Below are positions 38,047 through 45,592 of a stretch of DNA of 61,273 nucleotides, piece by piece. Under the pieces are notes generated by a model. That model worked only from the letters and a program-made list of their open reading frames with translations, was not told the DNA's origin and did no database searches. A program made the position numbers and the translations under genes. Source of the DNA: Cupriavidus sp. GTDB lineage: Bacteria > Pseudomonadota > Gammaproteobacteria > Burkholderiales > Burkholderiaceae. Numbering within the stretch: position 1 is the first letter of the stretch; every line of letters begins with the position of its first letter. The stretch lies in assembly GCA_031181345.1 (NCBI GenBank), contig JAPSLC010000030.1, positions 1 to 61,273 on the forward strand, given 5' to 3'.

Positions 38047-40716
38047 TCAAGCGGCAGCGGGATCGACGCCCTCGGTCTCGATGCCGTAGCGTGCAATCGC
38101 CTCGTCGACCCGCCTGTAAGGCAGCACACCGTCGTCGGCCAGCGCCTTGAGCGCCGCCACCGCGATGAAGTGCCGATCCACCTCGAAGAAGCGGCGCAAC
38201 GATTCGCGCGTATCCGAACGCCCAAAGCCATCGGTGCCCAGCGCCACCATGCGCCGGTCGGTGACGAAAGGCCGGATCTGGTCGGCGACGATCTTCATGT
38301 AGTCGGTGGCGATCACGAGCGGCCCCTGGTGTCCGTCCAGGCATTGCTGCACGTACGGCACGCACGGTTCGCCCTGGGGATGCAACGTGTTCCAGCGCTC
38401 GACCGCCAGCCCGTCGCGGCGCAATTCGGTCAGGCTGGTCGCGCTCCAGATCTCGCTGGTGACGCCGAAATCGGCGGCCAGCAGCTCCGCGGCAGCCAGC
38501 ACCTCGTTCAGGATCGCTCCGCTGCCGGCCAGCTGGACGCACGGCGCGCCTCCCGGGTCGCCGACCGCCTTCAGCCGGTAGAAGCCCTTCAGAATGCCCC
38601 GCTCGGCGCCCTCCGGCAGCGCCGGGTGGACATAGTTCTCGTTGAGCAGCGTGATGTAGTAGAAGATATCCTGCTGCTCGGTGAACATGCGGCGCATGCC
38701 GTCCTGCACGATCACGGCCAGCTCGTAGGCAAAGGTCGGATCGTATGACACGCAGCAGGGAATCACAGACGACAGCACGTGGCTGTGCCCGTCGTCATGC
38801 TGCAGGCCCTCGCCCATCAGCGTGGTACGGCCGGAGGTCGCGCCCAGCAGGAAACCGCGCGTGCGCGCATCGCCCGCGGCCCACGCCAGATCGCCGATCC
38901 GCTGGAAGCCGAACATCGAATAGAAGATATAGAACGGCACCGCCATCACGCCGTGGTTGCTGTACGAGGTGCCGGCCGCGATCCACGATGAGGTCGCGCC
39001 CGCTTCGTTCAGCCCCTCCTGCAGGATCTGGCCGTCCCGGCTTTCCTTGTAGTAGCTCAGCTGACCGGCGTCCTGCGGCGTATAGAGCTGCCCCACATGC
39101 GAATGGATGCCGATCTGGCGGAACAGCCCTTCCATGCCGAAGGTGCGCGACTCGTCCGGCACGATCGGCACGATGCGCGGGCCGATCTCCGGCACCTTCA
39201 GCAGCGCGCCAAGCATGCGGACGAAGGCCATCGTGGTCGAGTAGGCCCGCTCGCCGGAGTCCTGCAACAGCGTCGCGAAGGTCGACAGCGGCGGCGTCGG
39301 CAGCGCCGGACAATCGCTGAAACGCGCCGGCACATGGCCGCCCAGCGCCCGCCGCCTGGACGCAAAATAGCGCGCCGCGTCGCTGTCTGTTGCCGGCTTC
39401 AGATATGGCATCTCGTCGAGCCGGGCGTCGGGCAGGTCCAGCGCGAAGCGGTCGCGGAAGGCCCGCACCGCGTCTGCGTTGAGCTTCTTCAGCTGGTGGT
39501 TGATGTTCTGGCCCTCGCCGGCCTCGCCCATGCCGAAGCCCTTGACCGTCTTGGCCAGGATCACGGTCGGCTGGCCGGTATGGCGCATAGCTGCCGCATA
39601 CGCATTGAACACCTTGACCGGATCATGGCCGCCGCGCGACAGCGCCCAGATCTCGTCGTCGCTCATGTCGGCGACCAGTTCCAGCAGCGCCGGATACTTG
39701 CCGAAAAAATGCTCGCGCACATAGGCGCCGTTCTGCGACTTGTAGGTCTGATACTCGCCGTCGACGCATTCCATCATCCGCTGGCGCAGCAGGCCGGTGC
39801 GGTCCTTGGCAAGCAGGCGATCCCATCCGCCACCCCAGATCACCTTGATGACATTCCAGCCGGCGGCCCGATACAGCGCCTCGAACTCCTGGATCACCTT
39901 GGCATTGCCGCGTACCGGACCATCGAGCCGCTGCAGATTGCAGTTGACGACGAAGATCAGGTTGTCGAGCTTTTCGCGTCCGGCCATCGAGATCGCCGCC
40001 AGCGATTCGGGCTGGTCCATCTCGCCATCGCCCAGGAAGGCCCATACCTTGCGGCCCTGGTGCTCCTGCAGGCCGCGATTCTCGAGATAGCGAAGGAAGC
40101 GCCCCTGATAGGCGGCCATGATCGGCCCCAGCCCCATCGACACGGTCGGAAACTGCCAGAAGTCCGGCATCAGGCGCGGATGCGGATACGACGACAGTCC
40201 GCGCCCGTCGACCTCGCGGCGGAAATTGTCGAGCTGCGTCTCATCGATGCGCCCCTCGAGATAGGCCCGCGCATAGATGCCGGGCGCCGAATGGCCCTGG
40301 ATATAGACCATGTCGCCGGCGAACGTATCGGTGCGGCCGCGGAAGAAATGGTCGAAGCCGACATCGTAGAGCACCGCGGCGGACGCATAGGTGGCGATAT
40401 GCCCGCCGACATTGGAATGCTTGCCTGCGCGCAGCACCATCGCCATCGCGTTCCAGCGGATCAGCGCGTTCAGCTCCCGCTCGAGCGCGAGATCGCCCGG
40501 ATACGGCAGCTCGCGCTCCGCGGCAATCGTATTGACGTACGGCGTATTGACGCGGCCGCGAAAGTCGCCATGCAGCGCGCCATCGAAATCGAGCAGCCGA
40601 TCGATCAGATAGTGCGCGCGCGGCCGGCCTTCGACCTGCACGACGGCCTGCAACGATTCGAGCCATTCGCGCGTTTCGAGCGGATCGACATCATCGAGCA
40701 ATGGGGAGGAATGCAT
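38047..40716 (-). CDS. Homodimeric 2-oxoacid dehydrogenase E1 (AceE/MdeB-like)
   Basis: Thiamine-diphosphate E1 subunit of the AceE type, decarboxylating a 2-oxo acid. The 889 residues match full-length AceE, including the ThDP/Mg motif GDGEMDQPES...NCNLQ and the N-terminal GKHSNVGGH segment. No E2 or E3 gene is adjacent, and the gene is divergent from a MarR gene. In Pseudomonas putida the similar MdeB handles 2-oxobutyrate from methionine; this is a likely model, but no methionine gamma-lyase gene lies in the window. TTGGAGC is six bases before ATG 40716. Alternatives: second pyruvate dehydrogenase E1. Confidence 0.9.
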   Translation of the reverse strand: MHSSPLLDDVDPLETREWLESLQAVVQVEGRPRAHYLIDRLLDFDGALHGDFRGRVNTPYVNTIAAERELPYPGDLALERELNALIRWNAMAMVLRAGKHSNVGGHIATYASAAVLYDVGFDHFFRGRTDTFAGDMVYIQGHSAPGIYARAYLEGRIDETQLDNFRREVDGRGLSSYPHPRLMPDFWQFPTVSMGLGPIMAAYQGRFLRYLENRGLQEHQGRKVWAFLGDGEMDQPESLAAISMAGREKLDNLIFVVNCNLQRLDGPVRGNAKVIQEFEALYRAAGWNVIKVIWGGGWDRLLAKDRTGLLRQRMMECVDGEYQTYKSQNGAYVREHFFGKYPALLELVADMSDDEIWALSRGGHDPVKVFNAYAAAMRHTGQPTVILAKTVKGFGMGEAGEGQNINHQLKKLNADAVRAFRDRFALDLPDARLDEMPYLKPATDSDAARYFASRRRALGGHVPARFSDCPALPTPPLSTFATLLQDSGERAYSTTMAFVRMLGALLKVPEIGPRIVPIVPDESRTFGMEGLFRQIGIHSHVGQLYTPQDAGQLSYYKESRDGQILQEGLNEAGATSSWIAAGTSYSNHGVMAVPFYIFYSMFGFQRIGDLAWAAGDARTRGFLLGATSGRTTLMGEGLQHDDGHSHVLSSVIPCCVSYDPTFAYELAVIVQDGMRRMFTEQQDIFYYITLLNENYVHPALPEGAERGILKGFYRLKAVGDPGGAPCVQLAGSGAILNEVLAAAELLAADFGVTSEIWSATSLTELRRDGLAVERWNTLHPQGEPCVPYVQQCLDGHQGPLVIATDYMKIVADQIRPFVTDRRMVALGTDGFGRSDTRESLRRFFEVDRHFIAVAALKALADDGVLPYRRVDEAIARYGIETEGVDPAAA

Positions 40717-40772
40717 GGCGTAGCTCCAAGTCAGGGAAGCGGGACGGCGATCCGGATTGCATCGCCAATCAA

Positions 40773-40784
40773 TTGCAATTGCAA
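40773..40784. promoter_or_regulatory. MarR-type operator copy 1
   Basis: Perfect palindrome TTGCAATTGCAA. It lies downstream of the predicted start of the E1 transcript and upstream of marR, within the 131-base divergent region. Confidence 0.75.
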
Positions 40785-40797
40785 TCGTATCTGGCGC

Positions 40798-40825
40798 ATT
40801 GTAGCGATCGCCGGCATAATTGCAA
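40798..40825 (-). promoter_or_regulatory. Promoter of the E1 gene
   Basis: On the minus strand TTGCAA (40825-40820) and TACAAT (40803-40798) are 16 bases apart. The -35 box is one half of operator copy 2, so a bound repressor would exclude RNA polymerase. Confidence 0.65.
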
Positions 40826-40831
40826 CTGCAA
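40820..40831. promoter_or_regulatory. MarR-type operator copy 2
   Basis: TTGCAACTGCAA differs from the perfect palindrome TTGCAATTGCAA at one base. It ends 16 bases before the marR ATG and overlaps the -35 box of the E1 promoter. Confidence 0.75.
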
Positions 40832-40847
40832 CGATATGGAGATGATC

Positions 40848-41309
40848 ATGACGACGAACGCGCCCGACCTTTGGTTCTCGTTCGTGCGAGCCCATCGGCT
40901 GATGATTCGCGAGGTGGAACGGCGGCTGGCCGACGCGAAACTGCCGGCCTACGCCTGGTACGACGTGCTGTGGGGTCTGGAGAGCGGGCCGAACGGCACG
41001 CGTCGCATGCACGAACTGGCCGATGCGCTGGCGATCGAGCGCTACAACCTGACGCGCCTGGTCGACCGCCTCGAGAGCGAGGGCCTGGTCACCCGCACGC
41101 GCTCGGCCGACGATGGCCGCGCCGCCTTCGTCACCATCACGCGCGAAGGCCGCGCGCTGCGCAAGAAGATGTGGAAGATCTACCAGGCCACGATCGCCGA
41201 CCTGTTCCTGACCCAGTTCGACCCTGCCGACGAGCAGCGCTTTGCCGACGCCCTCGATGCGGCCGCACAGGCCGTACGCGATGCAGCGGCGGTGCCGCGC
41301 GCATCCTGA
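40848..41309 (+). CDS. MarR-family regulator of the E1/GST locus
   Basis: A 153-residue winged-helix MarR repressor; the recognition region is ELADALAIERYNLTRLVDRLES, followed by the wing TRTRSADDGRAAFVTIT. ATG 40848 is preferred because GGAG (40838-40841) is six bases upstream; two in-frame ATGs at 40836 and 40842 lie too close to or within that site. Four copies of TTGCAATTGCAA in the two divergent regions around it define its probable regulon: the E1 gene, itself, the half-size E1 gene and the glutathione transferase/SMR pair. Ligand unknown. Confidence 0.9.
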   Translation: MTTNAPDLWFSFVRAHRLMIREVERRLADAKLPAYAWYDVLWGLESGPNGTRRMHELADALAIERYNLTRLVDRLESEGLVTRTRSADDGRAAFVTITREGRALRKKMWKIYQATIADLFLTQFDPADEQRFADALDAAAQAVRDAAAVPRAS

Positions 41310-41330
41310 CGGGTAGCGTCGCGCCTCCCT

Positions 41331-42473
41331 TCACGCGCCGGCCAGCCGATAGCGCCGCATTGCGGTTGCGACCACGCCGGCCGGCAACAGACGCTCATCG
41401 GCCAGCGCCTTCAGCGCGATCGCGGCGATCCAGCGCGGATCTTGCAGGTCGACGGCGTGGACGTCGTGCCGTGCAGTGATGTCCGCCTCCACGCCCAGCG
41501 CGACGAAACGATCGGCCAGGTACGGGCCGATCTGCCGCGCGATCGACGTGCCATAGCCCGTCAGCGCAATCACGGGACCGCTGCCCGCCGGCAGGCAGCG
41601 CTGCAGATGACTGGAACGCGGCGGCGCAAGCGGATGCAGCCGATTCCAGCGCGCCGCCGCTTCCGCTTCGCGTGCCAGCCGCGTATAGCTGGGGCAGCTC
41701 CACAGTTCGACCTCGACCTGCCAATCGGCGCGCAGCAGCCGCGCCGCTTCGATGGCCGTGCGCAAGGCCTTGCCTGCGCCGAGCAGGCGAATCCGTCGGC
41801 CCCGCCGTGGACGTGCACCTTCGACGCGATACATCCCCTTGAACGCACCCGCCGCCCGCGAACGATCGAGCGGCGGCCACGCTGGGCCGTCGTCGCCATG
41901 CGCGCTGAGGTATACGAAACCGGACCGGCCCTGCAGATAGAGCCTGCGCAGCGCCGCCAGCACAATCTCCCGCGCTTCCTCCCCCGAAGCGGGATCGTAA
42001 GGCAGGCAATGACTATGGGATGCGAGCCACAAGGGCAGCTCCGGACGCGCGCCCTTGGGCCAGGGCGACGGCAGCGTTTCGATGTCATTGCAGAAGACGC
42101 CGCGCTGACCGGCTTCCATCGTCGAAGCCCGCACCACGTCCGCGCCGCTGCTGCGCAGCAGATAGAGCAAGGGCCATTCCCCGGCGGCGGAGCGGCCACG
42201 CAGCCAATGGCGCCAGGCACTGGCATCGGTTCCATCGCCACCCTGATCGCCGTTACCTTGCGCGCGCCGGACGACCCATGCCGGCCGCTCGGTGGCAGCC
42301 ACGGCCTGCGCGAGCTGGCTGGCGATGCGCGTTACCGCGGCCGCCGGCGATGCGCCGGCTTCCAGCGGCCCGCCCGCCTCGATGCGGGCGATGCAGGCGA
42401 GCGCTGCCGCGCGTGTTGTCGCGCCTGTTGCCGCAATGGAAGGAATGGAAACGAACGGTCTTGAATGGTCCAT
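41331..42473 (-). CDS. Half-size E1-like protein (transketolase middle/C-terminal domains only)
   Basis: A 380-residue protein that aligns by eye with the C-terminal half of the neighbouring E1: shared features include the KGMYRV/KGFYRL block, the ELWSCPSYTRLAREA/EIWSATSLTELRRD block, WNRLHP/WNTLHP, SSHLQRCLPAG/VPYVQQCLDG and the end segment ALKALADERLLP. It lacks the N-terminal domain with the GDG ThDP motif, so it cannot be a complete E1. The frame is intact, with GGAGC six bases before ATG 42473, and it has its own promoter inside two operator copies. It may be a partner subunit, a regulator of E1 assembly, or a degenerate but maintained duplicate. Confidence 0.75.
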   Translation of the reverse strand: MDHSRPFVSIPSIAATGATTRAAALACIARIEAGGPLEAGASPAAAVTRIASQLAQAVAATERPAWVVRRAQGNGDQGGDGTDASAWRHWLRGRSAAGEWPLLYLLRSSGADVVRASTMEAGQRGVFCNDIETLPSPWPKGARPELPLWLASHSHCLPYDPASGEEAREIVLAALRRLYLQGRSGFVYLSAHGDDGPAWPPLDRSRAAGAFKGMYRVEGARPRRGRRIRLLGAGKALRTAIEAARLLRADWQVEVELWSCPSYTRLAREAEAAARWNRLHPLAPPRSSHLQRCLPAGSGPVIALTGYGTSIARQIGPYLADRFVALGVEADITARHDVHAVDLQDPRWIAAIALKALADERLLPAGVVATAMRRYRLAGA

Positions 42474-42519
42474 CGAAGCGCTCCGGCAACGACGCGGCTT
42501 GTGGACTGCTGCGTCATCG

Positions 42520-42547
42520 ATTAAAGTTGCAATTGCAACGATTGCAA
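42520..42547 (-). promoter_or_regulatory. Promoter of the half-size E1 gene
   Basis: On the minus strand TTGCAA (42547-42542) and TTTAAT (42525-42520) are 16 bases apart, the same geometry as the promoter of the full-size E1 gene. The -35 lies in operator copy 4 and copy 3 fills the spacer. Confidence 0.6.
42527..42538. promoter_or_regulatory. MarR-type operator copy 3
   Basis: Perfect palindrome TTGCAATTGCAA, 15 bases before copy 4, between the half-size E1 and glutathione transferase starts. Confidence 0.75.
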
Positions 42548-42553
42548 TTGCAA
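42542..42553. promoter_or_regulatory. MarR-type operator copy 4
   Basis: Perfect palindrome TTGCAATTGCAA, 31 bases before the glutathione transferase ATG. Confidence 0.75.
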
Positions 42554-42584
42554 TTCATCGGCATTCTATCGGAGGACGTGAGCC

Positions 42585-43265
42585 ATGTCAGTCGTTTCAC
42601 CCCACCCCGCCACCGGCCCGGCCCTGACCTTCTATACGGCCAACACCCCCAACGGCCAGAAAGTCAGCATCTATCTGCAGGAAGCGGGACTGCCCTACCG
42701 GCAGGTCGACGTCGATCTCGGCAAGGGCGAGCAGCGGCGCCCGGAGTATCTGGCGATCAACCCGAACGGCAAGATCCCCGCGCTGGTCGACCACGGCGAA
42801 GGCATCACCATGTTCGAGTCCGGCGCGATTCTCGGCTACCTGTCGAGCCACTACGGCCCACTGCATCCCGCCGGCCGCCACGAGCAGTGGCAGGTCCAGC
42901 AATGGCTGCATTTCCAGATCGGCGGCATCGGGCCGATGCTGGGGCAGCTGTGGTGGTTCCGGCATGGTTCGCGCAGCGGCAATCCGGAGGCGATCGAGCG
43001 CTATTCCAGGGAGGCGCACCGTCTCTACGGCGTGGTGGATCGGCGGCTGGCGGAATCGGCCTATCTGGCGCTGGACCAATACACGATCGCCGATATCGCC
43101 GCCTTTCCGTGGCTGCGTACCCATGACGAGCTGCAGCTGGACATCGGCCAGTACCGGCATGTGGTTCGCTGGCTCGAGTCCATCGCCGAGCGGCCGGCGG
43201 TGCAGCGCGGCCTGGCGGCGGTGCGCCGGCCGAAGACCGCTACGCAAGATCCCGCGGAGGCCTGA
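42585..43265 (+). CDS. Glutathione S-transferase, YfcG/Nu-like
   Basis: A 226-residue thioredoxin-fold transferase with N-terminal domain (TFYTANTPNGQKVSIYLQEAG; the Thr-Pro-Asn-Gly loop is typical of the YfcG/Nu class, which binds GSSG/two GSH) and the ESGAILGYL glutathione-binding motif (about 79-87), then an all-helical C-terminal domain with the DQYTIADIAAFPW block. GGAGG is nine bases before ATG 42585. It forms an operon with the SMR gene, 3 bases apart, and is under two MarR-type operators, suggesting a detoxification response to an electrophile. Confidence 0.9.
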   Translation: MSVVSPHPATGPALTFYTANTPNGQKVSIYLQEAGLPYRQVDVDLGKGEQRRPEYLAINPNGKIPALVDHGEGITMFESGAILGYLSSHYGPLHPAGRHEQWQVQQWLHFQIGGIGPMLGQLWWFRHGSRSGNPEAIERYSREAHRLYGVVDRRLAESAYLALDQYTIADIAAFPWLRTHDELQLDIGQYRHVVRWLESIAERPAVQRGLAAVRRPKTATQDPAEA

Positions 43266-43268
43266 GCG

Positions 43269-43592
43269 ATGGCGTGGACCTTCCTGTTTGTCGCCGCCGC
43301 GCTGGAGATCGTGATGGGCGTCGCGCTGAAGCTGAACCAGGGCTGGACTCGGCTTCTGCCCAGCGTCGTGGCCGTGGCCGCGGGGCTGGCCAGCATCTAT
43401 CTGCTGGCCAAGGCGCTGCGCAATCTGCCGGTCGGCACCGCCTATGCTATCTGGACCGGCATCGGCACCCTGGGATTGGTCGCCATCGGCATCGTCAGCT
43501 TCGGAGAAGGCATGCAATGGCAGCGGCTGCTGTTCCTGACGCTGACGGTGGTCGGCATCATCGGGCTGCGGTTTTCCGAGGCGGTGGGCTGA
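43269..43592 (+). CDS. SMR-family transporter, Gdx/SugE-like
   Basis: A 107-residue, four-helix small multidrug resistance protein with the essential membrane Glu13 (AALEIVMGVALK) and the GTAYAIWTGIGTLG motif; the sequence agrees better with the guanidinium exporter Gdx (SugE) than with EmrE. It starts at ATG 43269, 3 bases after the glutathione transferase stop, so both are translated from one message. Expected role is export of a cationic compound; guanidinium is inferred from the subfamily only. Confidence 0.9.
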   Translation: MAWTFLFVAAALEIVMGVALKLNQGWTRLLPSVVAVAAGLASIYLLAKALRNLPVGTAYAIWTGIGTLGLVAIGIVSFGEGMQWQRLLFLTLTVVGIIGLRFSEAVG

Positions 43593-43671
43593 CAAGCGGC
43601 ACGCAGGGGACACGCAACGCCATGGCGGTATAGTGTTCCGGTCCTCCAGGGCCGCCTTCCGAGATCCCGAC

Positions 43672-44232
43672 ATGACAGACCACGTCCTTGCCCCACCTTC
43701 GCTTGGCGCCGCGCTGCGCCGCTGGCGACGGCTGCATCGCGTCAAGCAGAGCCACGCTGCCGAGTTGTTCGGTGTCGCGCAGTCGACCATTTCGCGCTGG
43801 GAGGCCGGCATCCAGCAGATGGAGCCGGCCGAGCGCGCCAAGGTCGAACGCGTGCTGTCGGCCCGGCTCGAGGCCGCCGCCGATCGCGTGCTGGCCGGCC
43901 TGGTCAATGAAAGTCCCCGCCCCGTCCACCTCGTTTGCGACCTGACCCATCGTCTGCTGGCGTGTTCGTCGTCGCGCGCGCAGGAATTCGGCGTGCCGGT
44001 GCGCCAATTGCTGGGACGGTCGCTATGGCGCTATGCGACCGCCGAAATCGCCTGCCAGGAACGCAGGCTCGACGATATCGGCTGGCGCGATGCGATTGCG
44101 CCGCCATCATTGGCCTTCGCCAGCGGGGCCAACGACTCGCTGGTTGTGCCGATCGCGCCCAGCCTGTGCCGCTGGACGCGCCTGACGCTGTCCGACGGCA
44201 CCGCGGCGCGGCTGGTCGAGACGCTGCGATAG
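43672..44232 (+). CDS. XRE-family HTH regulator with a PAS-like C-terminus
   Basis: A 186-residue regulator: Cro/C1-type HTH at about residues 10-60 (LRRWRRLHRVKQSHAAELFGVAQSTISRWE), then a domain with the PAS-like RPVHLVCDLTHRLLACSSS. ATG 43672 is chosen over a GTG at 43633, with a weak ribosome site. It reads with the SMR gene and is followed after 83 bases by the HD-domain gene. Target not apparent. Confidence 0.75.
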   Translation: MTDHVLAPPSLGAALRRWRRLHRVKQSHAAELFGVAQSTISRWEAGIQQMEPAERAKVERVLSARLEAAADRVLAGLVNESPRPVHLVCDLTHRLLACSSSRAQEFGVPVRQLLGRSLWRYATAEIACQERRLDDIGWRDAIAPPSLAFASGANDSLVVPIAPSLCRWTRLTLSDGTAARLVETLR

Positions 44233-44315
44233 GCATGGCGCATGTTTTATGCGTGGACCGCGCCGAGGGCTCGCCTTACGCTGAGCGCCGGCACTGCATC
44301 AGAACACCGCAACAG

Positions 44316-44894
44316 ATGGATATCGCACTGATCGAAGGCAGGCTCGAATTCCTGCGCGCCGCCGAACGGCTGAAGGACGTGCTACGCAGCGCGCGCACTT
44401 CGGCCGGCCGCGCCGAAAGCACCGCCGAGCATAGCTGGCGGCTGTGCCTGATGGCGATGGTGTTCGCCGATCAGCTTCCCGAGCTCGATTGGCTGAAGGT
44501 ACTGAAGCTCTGCATCGTCCACGACCTCGGCGAGGCGCTCCACGGGGACATTCCGGCCACCGAACAGGCCGCGAGCGCCGACAAGAGCAAGCAGGAACGG
44601 CAGGATCTGCTGGCGCTGACGAGCGTGCTCGATGCCTCGGCGCGGGACGGCATCCTGTCGCTGTGGGACGAATACGAAGCCGCGGCAACGCCCGAAGCCA
44701 AGGCGGTCAAGGCGCTCGACAAGCTCGAAACGCTGCTCCAGCACAATCAAGGCAGTAATCCGCCGGACTTCGACTATGGCTTCAACCTTGGCTACGGCAG
44801 GCGGCACACCGACTCGCACGCCCTGTTCCGGGCGATGCGGGAGTTGATCGACGAAGACACGCGCACGCACATCTGCGGGCGCAAACAACGATGA
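44316..44894 (+). CDS. HD-domain phosphohydrolase, YfbR-like
   Basis: A 192-residue metal-dependent HD-domain protein: His in TAEHSWRL, the His-Asp pair in IVHDLGEALHGDIP and a later Asp in KALDKLETLLQHN are the expected ligands. The group contains 5'-deoxynucleotidases (YfbR) and related nucleotide phosphatases. ATG 44316 has no clear ribosome site. Its stop overlaps the start of the FMN reductase by ATGA. Confidence 0.8.
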   Translation: MDIALIEGRLEFLRAAERLKDVLRSARTSAGRAESTAEHSWRLCLMAMVFADQLPELDWLKVLKLCIVHDLGEALHGDIPATEQAASADKSKQERQDLLALTSVLDASARDGILSLWDEYEAAATPEAKAVKALDKLETLLQHNQGSNPPDFDYGFNLGYGRRHTDSHALFRAMRELIDEDTRTHICGRKQR

Positions 44895-45544
44895 AAACCG
44901 TACTTCATATCAGCGCCAGTCCCAATGGGGACGCGTCGAACAGCCGGCGCACGGCCGCCGCGCTGATCGAGCGGATGCGACAGCGCGAAACGCTGCGCGT
45001 GATCGAACGAGACCTGGCGCATCGTCCGCCGCCCCTGGTCGATGGCGCGTTCGCGCACGCCAGCCTTGAGGCGGAGTCGGCCGATGCTGCCAGCGATACG
45101 GGCGTGCTGGCCTTGTCGGCCGAGCTGATCGCCGAACTGCAGGCCGCGGACCGCATCGTGATCTCCACGCCGATGCACAACTTCACGGTGCCGGCAGCGC
45201 TGAAGGCCTGGATCGATCAGATCCTGCGCCCCGGCCGCACCTTCGCGCGCACGCCGGAAGGCAAGAAGGGACTGCTGGCCGACCGCCCGGTCTACCTGAT
45301 CGTGGGCAGCGGCGGACCGCTCGGCGATGACGGCAAGGGCCAGCCGGACTTTCTGACCCCCTATCTGCGTCACGCGCTGGCGACCGCGGGCCTTCACGAC
45401 CTGTCGGTCCTGCGCCTCGACAATCTGCGGCGTGGCCCCGCCTATCTCGAGCGAGCACAGGCACTGGCAGACGCGTGGATCGCGCAGCGGATCGCGGCGC
45501 TGTCCCCGCGCGCGAGCGACTCCGCGGCGCCGATCGAGGCGTAG
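44891..45544 (+). CDS. FMN-dependent NAD(P)H:quinone/azo reductase, AzoR-like
   Basis: Flavodoxin-fold reductase of 217 residues; the N-terminal phosphate loop is SASPNGDASNSRRT and the flavin contacts PMHNFTVPAALKAWIDQILRPGRTFA and GSGGPLG are conserved. Such proteins reduce quinones and azo dyes by two electrons using NADH. It starts inside the HD gene end (ATGA) so both are coupled; the pair could belong to a stress or nucleotide-sanitation response. Confidence 0.88.
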   Translation: MKTVLHISASPNGDASNSRRTAAALIERMRQRETLRVIERDLAHRPPPLVDGAFAHASLEAESADAASDTGVLALSAELIAELQAADRIVISTPMHNFTVPAALKAWIDQILRPGRTFARTPEGKKGLLADRPVYLIVGSGGPLGDDGKGQPDFLTPYLRHALATAGLHDLSVLRLDNLRRGPAYLERAQALADAWIAQRIAALSPRASDSAAPIEA

Positions 45545-45592
45545 GCGTTGGCGCCGCGGCAAGACCCGCGCAAACAAGATAGTCGGACCTGC

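Noticed and set aside
38047..40716. Assignment as the primary pyruvate dehydrogenase aceE
   Set aside because: No E2 (aceF) or E3 (lpd) gene follows, and MarR-type control with detoxification genes is not typical for the housekeeping complex.
41331..42473. Half-size E1 gene considered as a pseudogene
   Set aside because: The frame is intact, with a ribosome site and operator-linked promoter, so it is kept as a gene with unknown role.
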